A stretch of 11,046 nt of DNA from Candidatus Omnitrophota bacterium (lineage in GTDB: Bacteria > Omnitrophota > Gorgyraeia > Zapsychrales > JANLHA01), in contig JAHFFS010000029.1 of NCBI GenBank assembly GCA_023247815.1, positions 1 to 11,046 on the forward strand, in the 5' to 3' direction. Made by a program: the position numbers and the translations under genes. Positions 5,959 through 11,046 of this stretch are shown here, piece after piece (positions within the stretch are counted from its first letter, which is position 1; every line of letters starts with the position of its first letter). Under the pieces are notes generated by a model. It saw only the letters and a program-made list of their open reading frames with translations, was not told the origin of the DNA and searched no databases.

Positions 5959-7197
5959 ATGGACATGATCAATACGGGAGATACGGCCTGGATGCTGGTT
6001 TCCACGGCCCTCGTTATGTTGATGACGCCAGGGTTGGCATTTTTTTATGGAGGACTTGTCAGACGCAAAAATATCCTCGGCGTTTTAATGCAATGCTTAG
6101 CCGCACTCTGCGTGCTTTCGTTGCAATGGGTTCTTTTCGGCTATAGCTTGGCGTTCAAACCGACGGGGAACCCTTTCATCGGTGATTTGAGTTGGTTTGC
6201 CCTCAACGGCGTCGGGTTAGAGCCAAACGCAGATTACGCCGCAACGATTCCGCACCAGCTTTTTATGATTTTCCAAATGATGTTTGCCGTCATTACCCCG
6301 GCGCTCATCATCGGTGCCTTCGCGGAGCGAATGAAATTTTCCTCTTTTCTTGTATTTCTTGTTTTATGGGCAACTTTTGTTTATGATCCGATTTGCCACA
6401 TGGTTTGGGCGGTCGGCGGAAAAGTGCGGGCTATGGGAGCTTTGGATTTTGCCGGAGGTACGGTTGTTCACATCAACGCGGGAATTGCGGCGTTGGTATC
6501 GGCTTTGATCTTGGGCAAGAGAGTCGGTTATGAGAACAAGCCTATGGCGATTCATAACATTCCTTTCGCGGTTCTTGGTATGGCCCTGTTGTGGTTCGGT
6601 TGGTTTGGATTCAATGCCGGCAGCGCTTTAGCCTCTGGGGCTTTAGCGACGAGCGCTTTTGTCGTTACCCATGTGGCTACGGCGGCAGCGGGTTTGAGCT
6701 GGGCGGCGATTGAATGGTTTAAGAACGGTAAACCAACGACACTGGGTGTCGCGACCGGCGCGGTTGCCGGGCTTGTTGCCATTACCCCGGCGTCAGGGTT
6801 TGTGAATGTGACCGGGGCCATTTACATTGGTCTTTTCGTCAGTCTTTTTTGCTTCATTGCCGTCAGCGTCATCAAAACGAAATTCGGGTATGATGATTCG
6901 CTCGATGCCTTTGGCGTCCATGGGATCGGTGGTATGGTAGGAGCCCTCGGGACCGGCCTTTTCGCCACAACAACAGTTAACTCGGCAGGGGCTAACGGTT
7001 TATTTTTTGGCAATCCCGGACTTTTTTGGATCCAGTTGCAAGCGGTCCTGATCACAGTCGTTTATTCCTTTATCGTGACTTGGATCATCATGAAAGTCAT
7101 TGATGTCGTGATGGGTTTACGTGTTGCTCAAGAAGATGAGACGGCGGGGTTAGATATCAGCCAGCATCATGAACGAGCTTACACAATTTTAGACTAA
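5959..7197 (+). CDS. amt: Ammonium transporter Amt
   Basis: A 412-residue, 11-helix inner-membrane channel that takes up ammonium and works as a trimer gated by P-II. Diagnostic segments are PGLAFFYGGLVRRKN (24-38), FAVITPALIIGAFAERMKF (109-127), DPICHMVWAVGG (143-154), ALDFAGGTVVHINAG (161-175), WFGWFGFNAGSALA (212-225) and DAFGVHGIGGMVGALGTG (316-333). By alignment to E. coli AmtB, the substrate-site and pore residues are present: Phe109, Trp150, Asp163, the twin histidines His171 and His321, Phe218 and Ser222. There is no cleavable signal peptide; the protein begins a few residues before helix 1, as many non-enterobacterial Amts do. The cytosolic tail is short. ATG 5959 has a clear AGGAG site. 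A P-II gene follows 18 nt after the stop, the classic amt-glnK pairing, which suggests that the P-II blocks this channel when nitrogen is plentiful. Confidence 0.98.
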   Translation: MDMINTGDTAWMLVSTALVMLMTPGLAFFYGGLVRRKNILGVLMQCLAALCVLSLQWVLFGYSLAFKPTGNPFIGDLSWFALNGVGLEPNADYAATIPHQLFMIFQMMFAVITPALIIGAFAERMKFSSFLVFLVLWATFVYDPICHMVWAVGGKVRAMGALDFAGGTVVHINAGIAALVSALILGKRVGYENKPMAIHNIPFAVLGMALLWFGWFGFNAGSALASGALATSAFVVTHVATAAAGLSWAAIEWFKNGKPTTLGVATGAVAGLVAITPASGFVNVTGAIYIGLFVSLFCFIAVSVIKTKFGYDDSLDAFGVHGIGGMVGALGTGLFATTTVNSAGANGLFFGNPGLFWIQLQAVLITVVYSFIVTWIIMKVIDVVMGLRVAQEDETAGLDISQHHERAYTILD

Positions 7198-7215
7198 GGG
7201 AAAGGAAAAATAGCC

Positions 7216-7557
7216 ATGAAATTGATTACTGCCATTATCCAACCGCATAAGTTGGAAGACGTCAAAAAGGAACTTTATGCCAAAGAAGTCAACCTCATCA
7301 CCGTCAGTGAATGTTTGGGACACGGTAAACAAAAAGGGGTTGATGAGTTTTATCGAGGTGTTAAAGAAACCGGCAATTTGTTAAGAAAAATTCGTATTGA
7401 CATTGCCGTTAACGAAAACTTCGTGGACAAAACCATCAAGGCGATTGTCAAAGGCGCTTATAGCGGTAAGATCGGTGATGGAAAGATTTTTGTCACGGAG
7501 TTGCTCAATTGCGTTCGCATTAGGACCAGTGAGGAAGGCCCGTCGGCGATTGGCTAA
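7216..7557 (+). CDS. glnB: P-II nitrogen regulatory protein (GlnB/GlnK family) lacking Tyr51
   Basis: A 113-residue trimeric signal protein that binds ATP/ADP and 2-oxoglutarate and reports nitrogen status; next to amt it most likely docks on the channel. Family signatures are AIIQPHKLEDVKKEL (6-20), GHGKQKG (35-41), the T-loop EFYRGVKETGNLL (44-56), the B-loop TAxxGKIGDGKIF equivalent GAYSGKIGDGKIFV, and CVRIRT near the end. Gln39 and Lys58 (2-oxoglutarate) and the basic nucleotide-binding residues are kept. Tyr46 and Arg47 at the T-loop tip are kept, Arg47 being the residue that plugs the AmtB pore in E. coli. The position of Tyr51, uridylylated by GlnD in enterobacteria, is Glu51, and position 49 is Val rather than the Ser phosphorylated in cyanobacteria. 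Known modification routes are therefore absent and control may be by ligand alone. RBS AAAGGA lies just upstream. It could equally be named glnK. Confidence 0.95.
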   Translation: MKLITAIIQPHKLEDVKKELYAKEVNLITVSECLGHGKQKGVDEFYRGVKETGNLLRKIRIDIAVNENFVDKTIKAIVKGAYSGKIGDGKIFVTELLNCVRIRTSEEGPSAIG

Positions 7558-7591
7558 GGGTTAGCCTTTCATTGGTTGTTCTGGTTTTGGT

Positions 7592-7684
7592 ATGGTTAGA
7601 GGTTGGATGGAGTATTTCGTGTAAGCTCGCTTGATGTGAGTGGAGCATGGATACGACATCCAATTTCTAACCATCAATTTTTTT
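7592..7684 (+). terminator. Long stem-loop closing the amt-glnB operon
   Basis: ATGGTTAGAGGTTGGATG (7592-7609) pairs with CATCCAATTTCTAACCAT (7657-7674) over 18 positions: 16 Watson-Crick and 2 G-T wobbles in RNA. The 47-nt loop is partly structured, with TCGT (7618-7621)/ACGA (7653-7656) and GCTC/GAGC continuing the helix. A run of seven T follows at 7678-7684. It lies between two convergent genes, glnB ending at 7557 and comM ending at 7741, so a role in ending the + strand transcript is natural. The stem is unusually long with a large head for a plain terminator, and a mobile hairpin (MITE-like) origin is possible. Confidence 0.6.
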
Positions 7685-7740
7685 AATAAGGCAATCCTTC
7701 CGCAGCTGCATCTATAAATATTCAACAAATTTTACCAAAG

Positions 7741-9273
7741 CTATCCCCACCAATTTCGGTCCAGACTGCGGTATTGGATCGCCTCTGCAACGTGTTCCGG
7801 AAAAATTTCTATCTTCCCAGCAAGATCAGCGACGGTGCGGGCGACTTTGAGAATTTTATCATTCGCCCGGGCCGACAAATGCAGTTCGGTCAGCGCTTGT
7901 TTTAAGAGCGTTTCGCTTTCGGGTTTGAGTTTGCAGTGGGCCTTCAACGATTTTTGGTCCATGAAGGCGTTGGCAAAAATCAGGGAATTTTCAAATCTTT
8001 GTCTTTGTGCTTCCCGGGCAAGGGAAATCCTTTCCTTGATCTGGACAGAGGTTTCCTGTTGAAGGGTTTGAAAAAGTTCGTTGGGGGAAAGGGCTGGGAC
8101 CTCGAGGTGGATATCAATCCGGTCTAACAGCGGCCCGGAAATTTTGGAAAGATAACGTTGGATTTGCGTAGATGAACATTGGCAGTTCCGTCGAGGATTG
8201 AGATAATAACCGCAGGGGCAGGGGTTCATGCTGGCGATGAGCATAAATTGTGCTGGGAAGCGGCTGACCTTCGCGGTCCGGGCAATGGTGACCTGATGGT
8301 CTTCCAAAGGCTGGCGCAGGGACTCAAGGACGTTGCGGTTGAATTCCGGAAGCTCGTCGAGGAATAAAACCCCGTTGTGGCTTAACGTGATCTCGCCGGG
8401 CTTGGGGATGGAGCCCCCGCCCACGAAAGAGGCGTGCGAGCTGGTATGATGAGGTGAGCGAAACGGCCGTTGAACGATGAGGCCGTTGCTTTGATGAACC
8501 AGCCCCATGACCGAATGGATCTTGGTGATTTCTAAGGCCTCTTCCATACTGAGGTTGGGAAGAATGGTTGGGATGCGTTTGGCCAACATGGTCTTCCCGC
8601 TTCCCGGCGGGCCGATCATCAAACAATTATGCGAACCCGCGGCCGCGACTTCCAGGCCGCGTTTGACCGAAAGTTGTCCCTTAACGTCGGAGAAATCGAT
8701 CGGATAGGAATTGGCTTGGTTCAAATGTTGTGTCACGTCAGATGGGTGGCGGGAAATGGTTTCTGGATTGAGCAGGAAATGGACAACTTCGCCTAATTTT
8801 TCGACCGGGAAAATGGCCACGTCTTGAGCTAAAGCAGCTTCTTGGGCGTTGGCTTTGGGAAGGATGAGTCCCTTGAATTCGTTTTTGGTCAAGGATAGAG
8901 CGATGGGCAGAGAGCCCCGGATCGGACGGATTCTTCCATCGAGGGAAAGTTCGCCTAAAATCACATAGTCTTTGAGCGGTCCGAGCGGGATTTGTCCGCT
9001 TGCTGCTAAAATTCCTAAGGCAATGGCCAGATCATAAGCCGGTCCTTCTTTTTTGATATCGGCCGGAGAGAGATTGACGGTGATCCGCTGTGATTTGTAC
9101 TCATAGCCGCTGTTTCTAATGGCCGCCCTGACCCGCTCTTTGCTTTCTTTGACGGCGTTGTCCGGCAGGCCAACGATTTTGGTGCCGGGAAGGCCGCGGG
9201 ACGCGTCAACCTCAATATTGACCGCAAAGGTGTCAAGGCCAGAAAGACCAAAGCTGTGAACTTTAGCTAACAT
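7741..9273 (-). CDS. comM: YifB/ComM-family Mg chelatase-like AAA+ ATPase
   Basis: A 510-residue cytosolic AAA+ protein. In Vibrio and Haemophilus, ComM is a hexameric branch-migration helicase that helps integrate DNA during natural transformation, but the family is widespread in bacteria not known to be competent. Domain order: an N-terminal ChlI/Lon-protease-like fold (about 18-140, with GLPGTKIVGLPDNAVKESKE and VNLSPADIKKEGPAYDLAIA), the AAA+ core (about 190-395) and a C-terminal Mg-chelatase lid (about 400-495). Walker A GPPGSGKT is at 221-228 and Walker B VLFLDE at 302-307. SPHHTSS and the cysteine cluster CPCG...CQC (352, 354, 364, 366), typical of the family, are present, followed by SGPLLDRIDIHLEVP. 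I choose ATG at 9273 because MLAKVHSFGL is the usual family start; a TTG two codons upstream (9279) is possible. No strong Shine-Dalgarno is visible. Length and motifs are complete. Confidence 0.95.
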   Translation of the reverse strand: MLAKVHSFGLSGLDTFAVNIEVDASRGLPGTKIVGLPDNAVKESKERVRAAIRNSGYEYKSQRITVNLSPADIKKEGPAYDLAIALGILAASGQIPLGPLKDYVILGELSLDGRIRPIRGSLPIALSLTKNEFKGLILPKANAQEAALAQDVAIFPVEKLGEVVHFLLNPETISRHPSDVTQHLNQANSYPIDFSDVKGQLSVKRGLEVAAAGSHNCLMIGPPGSGKTMLAKRIPTILPNLSMEEALEITKIHSVMGLVHQSNGLIVQRPFRSPHHTSSHASFVGGGSIPKPGEITLSHNGVLFLDELPEFNRNVLESLRQPLEDHQVTIARTAKVSRFPAQFMLIASMNPCPCGYYLNPRRNCQCSSTQIQRYLSKISGPLLDRIDIHLEVPALSPNELFQTLQQETSVQIKERISLAREAQRQRFENSLIFANAFMDQKSLKAHCKLKPESETLLKQALTELHLSARANDKILKVARTVADLAGKIEIFPEHVAEAIQYRSLDRNWWG

Positions 9274-9605
9274 AAGCAATGGCAGGGGTTTATTGTTTTG
9301 ATAAAATGAGTTTCCTCAGACGGTGTAAAAAATCAAGCCGTCTTGGCAGGGATGCGATTTTCGCTAAACTTTATTGGGGATATTGTTTGGTAAAATTCTT
9401 GCTTTTTGTTTAGGGGGAAATTATAATGTAAATTTACCATAGATTGAAGACAGCGTCAATGGATATCTGTCCCCGCATTCAGTGCATCGATTGATATTTT
9501 TTCAGATAACAAACTGATTAACGTTGATTCCCTTTTTTAAAGTTGGGGGCTGGGTTATGGGTAAAGAAGAAGTCGCTAGAGGGTTTGGCACCAAGCAAAA
9601 ACAGC
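9274..9605. other. Divergent upstream region between comM and the PAP2-like gene
   Basis: The 332-nt gap between two divergent genes has no coding sequence I can support. It holds a 6-bp hairpin, AGACGG (9318-9323) with CCGTCT (9338-9343), which would lie in the comM 5' leader; the + strand promoter at 9399-9427; and the inverted repeat TGGTAAA (9388-9394)/TTTACCA (9433-9439) that brackets this promoter. I found no clear -35/-10 pair for comM on the minus strand. Confidence 0.5.
9399..9427 (+). promoter_or_regulatory. Candidate promoter for the PAP2-LysM/YkuD operon
   Basis: TTGCTT (9399-9404), a 17-nt spacer and a perfect TATAAT (9422-9427) form a plausible sigma-70 promoter with a start near 9434. 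The palindrome GTAAATTTAC (9428-9437) sits directly on that start, and TGGTAAA/TTTACCA arms enclose the whole promoter, so an operator is possible. The 5' leader to ATG 9606 would be about 170 nt. Confidence 0.55.
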
Positions 9606-10064
9606 ATGAGCGAACATCATTTCATGGCGATTTTTAACAATAAGATTCTGTTAATCACATTGAGCGTTTGGGCGACGGCTCAGGGGTTGAAGGTTATTTT
9701 TGGCTTCATTTCAGAACGAAGGTTTAATTTTCGCTGGTTCATTGGTACGGGCGGGATGCCTTCAAGCCATGCCGCGGGTTCAACCGCGCTAGCGACGAGT
9801 TGTGGATTTGCGTACGGGTTTGATTCCGTGATTTTTGCCTTAGCCGCGGTTTTTGCCATGGTCACGATGTTTGACGCTCAAGGGGTCAGGCGATCGACGG
9901 GAATACAAGCGACGATTTTGAATCGGATCCTTGATGACATTTATTGGAAGGGAAAAATCGAGGCCAATCGTCTGAAGGAGCTGATTGGTCATACCCCGAT
10001 TCAGGTTTTTGTAGGATTTGTTTTAGGGATCTTTTTATCCATTTTCTTTTATCAAATTTTTTAG
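9606..10064 (+). CDS. Divergent PAP2 family (YuiD/DUF212) membrane protein
   Basis: A 152-residue membrane protein of the YuiD family, distantly related to acid phosphatase/vanadium haloperoxidase (PAP2) enzymes. Visible family features: an N-terminal hydrophobic helix ending in TAQGLKVIFG, the signature TGGMPSSHAAGSTALATS (which contains the PAP2-type PSSH), a second helix (SVIFALAAVFAMVTMFDAQGVRR) and a C-terminal helix (QVFVGFVLGIFLSIFFY). Length agrees with Bacillus YuiD (158 aa). The family's reaction is not established; PAP2 relatives dephosphorylate lipids such as undecaprenyl pyrophosphate or phosphatidate. The frame can be read from TTG 9543 (173 residues), but the added residues are polar and unlike the family start; ATG 9624 is another possibility. 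No good Shine-Dalgarno precedes any of these starts, so the N-terminus is uncertain. The LysM/YkuD gene follows after 14 nt, so they likely form an operon. Confidence 0.85.
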   Translation: MSEHHFMAIFNNKILLITLSVWATAQGLKVIFGFISERRFNFRWFIGTGGMPSSHAAGSTALATSCGFAYGFDSVIFALAAVFAMVTMFDAQGVRRSTGIQATILNRILDDIYWKGKIEANRLKELIGHTPIQVFVGFVLGIFLSIFFYQIF

Positions 10065-10078
10065 AACAGGAGGCCAAG

Positions 10079-10894
10079 GTGAATAGAGGAATTGTCGTTT
10101 ATGTTGTTGTTGCTGTTGTCTTGATTGGTGGTCTGTTTTTTATTTTGCATCGGAAGAGCGAGCCTAAAATCGTAATGTCAGAGACCGCGCTTAAAGTCAA
10201 TGAGCTGCATGAAAAGGCATCGCAGCTTGTCAATAGTCAGCAATTGATCAAGGCGCGTGAGCTTTATCGAGACATCCTGACGAATTATCCCGACGCGGAA
10301 AATATCGCCTCTGTTCAAAAGGAATTGGAACATTTGAACATGGAATTGATTTTTTCAAAGGAGTTATGGCCGGAGAAATCGGTGATGCATGAAGTAGGGC
10401 CGGGAGATACCATAGGGAAAATCGCTAAGAATTATGGAACAACGGTTGAATTGCTTAAAAAAAGCAACAACCTCAGCGGTGATGTGATCCGCGTTGGACA
10501 GAAGTTGCGTGTTTGGACTGGGCATTTCAATGTTTTCGTTGATAAGTCGCAGGACATTTTGATTTTGAAGGACGGGAATGAAGTGATTAAGGTCTATGAT
10601 GTTTCAACGGGAGCCAACAACAACACCCCCGTCGGGACATTTAAGATCATCAGCAAATTGACGGATCCGGTATGGTTTAATAAAGGAGCGGTTGTTCCGC
10701 CGGAAAGCCCGGAAAATGTTTTAGGCTCACGCTGGCTTGGCTTTAATATTCAAGGATACGGTATCCATGGAACGGTTGATCCGGAAACCATTGGCCAACA
10801 GGTCACGGCCGGCTGTGTGCGTATGCGTAATAAGGAAGTCGAAGAGATCTACAGTATTCTGCCCATGGGGACGGAAGTGGTGATTGTCGATTGA
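10079..10894 (+). CDS. Membrane-anchored LysM domain L,D-transpeptidase (YkuD)
   Basis: A 271-residue periplasmic enzyme predicted to form 3-3 cross-links in peptidoglycan or attach proteins to it. An uncleaved N-terminal anchor spans about 5-23. A helical stretch at about 34-92 resembles one or two TPR repeats (ASQLVNSQQLIKARELYRDI). A LysM glycan-binding domain covers about 103-146 (HEVGPGDTIGKIAKNYGTT, ending VIRVGQKLRVW). The YkuD catalytic domain runs from about 149 to 270. The active site is complete: His230 in GIHGT and Cys246-Val-Arg248 in TAGCVRMRN; the residue two before Cys is Thr rather than the common Ser. The start is GTG at 10079, fixed by a perfect AGGAGG at 10068-10073 with a 5-nt gap. 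The longer frame from 9944 lies inside the previous gene and is rejected. It is co-oriented with the PAP2-like gene and accA. Confidence 0.94.
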   Translation: MNRGIVVYVVVAVVLIGGLFFILHRKSEPKIVMSETALKVNELHEKASQLVNSQQLIKARELYRDILTNYPDAENIASVQKELEHLNMELIFSKELWPEKSVMHEVGPGDTIGKIAKNYGTTVELLKKSNNLSGDVIRVGQKLRVWTGHFNVFVDKSQDILILKDGNEVIKVYDVSTGANNNTPVGTFKIISKLTDPVWFNKGAVVPPESPENVLGSRWLGFNIQGYGIHGTVDPETIGQQVTAGCVRMRNKEVEEIYSILPMGTEVVIVD

Positions 10895-10941
10895 ACCGAA
10901 GATCCTAGAAAGCGATTCGGTCCCCTTACGGATAGAACATT

Positions 10942-10983
10942 TTTAGCCAAGTCAGGTTAACAGCTAAAGGTTGGTGGTAACCC
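10942..10983 (+). promoter_or_regulatory. Possible pseudoknot over the accA ribosome binding site
   Basis: TTTAGC (10942-10947) can pair with GCTAAA (10963-10968), and GGTTA (10955-10959) within that loop can pair with TAACC (10978-10982) directly before the accA ATG. Together they have the topology of an H-type pseudoknot whose second loop carries the GGTTGGTGG stretch that must serve as ribosome site. A separate hairpin, ACCGAA (10895-10900)/TTCGGT (10916-10921), lies just upstream. The pairings are seen in sequence; folding and function are inference. Confidence 0.35.
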
Positions 10984-11046
10984 ATGAGTGGTTTGGATTT
11001 TGAAAAACCCATCTTAGAGCTTGAGGCCAAGATCAAAGAATTGAAA
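10984..11046 (+). CDS. accA: Acetyl-CoA carboxylase carboxyltransferase subunit alpha, 3'-truncated
   Basis: Only the first 21 codons are in the window: MSGLDFEKPILELEAKIKELK. They match the N-terminus of AccA (E. coli has LDFEQPIAELEAKID at the same place). AccA pairs with AccD to transfer the carboxyl group from biotin to acetyl-CoA, giving malonyl-CoA for fatty-acid synthesis. The catalytic body lies beyond the window edge. Start ATG 10984 has a weak G-rich ribosome site (GGTGG at 10973-10977). It follows the L,D-transpeptidase gene by 89 nt. Confidence 0.85.
   Translation, partial: MSGLDFEKPILELEAKIKELK

Noticed and set aside
7592..7674. Integron attC site
   Set aside because: The outer arms read GTT...AAC, opposite to the RYYYAAC...GTTRRRY order of attC, and no integrase or cassette structure is present.
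9944..10078. N-terminal extension of the L,D-transpeptidase from 9944
   Set aside because: It lies out of frame within the PAP2-like gene; a perfect AGGAGG with GTG at 10079, followed at once by a membrane anchor, marks the true start.

Overview
This window looks like chromosomal DNA of a diderm, probably uncultured bacterium with moderate GC content. Nearly all genes are housekeeping or envelope genes. I see no phage, integrase, transposase, CRISPR array, tRNA or rRNA. The gene mix is compatible with a candidate phylum such as Omnitrophota: divergent-PAP2 and LysM/YkuD genes just before accA, an amt-glnB pair, and heptamer and GGGGACAGTCCCC-type intergenic repeats. That placement is a low-confidence guess from gene style, not a phylogenetic result.

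Left block (1-4099, + strand): the 3' part of glmS (glucosamine-6-phosphate synthase), a spacer made almost entirely of 7-nt repeats, rsmI (16S rRNA 2'-O-methyltransferase), and 3 nt later a 629-residue polytopic GT-C-type glycosyltransferase. Middle block (4100-5568): a REP-like inverted repeat pair, then a small PilZ (c-di-GMP receptor) gene with its own promoter, an operator-like palindrome and a strong terminator, then dedA.

Nitrogen block (5546-7700): a near-consensus promoter sits on the dedA stop codon. About 118 nt downstream is a strong intrinsic terminator, and a second stem-loop domain follows before amt (ammonium channel) and glnB/glnK (P-II). This is either a stand-alone small RNA or an attenuated leader for amt-glnB. 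The P-II protein lacks the Tyr51 that is uridylylated in enterobacteria. A long 18-bp stem with a T-tract closes the operon.

Right block: comM/yifB (AAA+ Mg-chelatase-like) on the minus strand, converging on the nitrogen operon. A shared upstream region then separates it from a + strand run: a YuiD/DUF212 'divergent PAP2' membrane protein, a membrane-anchored LysM + L,D-transpeptidase, and the first 21 codons of accA, preceded by a possible pseudoknot at its ribosome binding site. The theme on both flanks is envelope building: amino-sugar supply, sugar transfer, peptidoglycan cross-linking and fatty-acid precursor supply.

I found no clearly new multi-gene system. The best leads are non-coding: the dedA-amt intergenic RNA, the glmS-rsmI heptamer array, the REP-like pair before the PilZ gene, and the accA leader.
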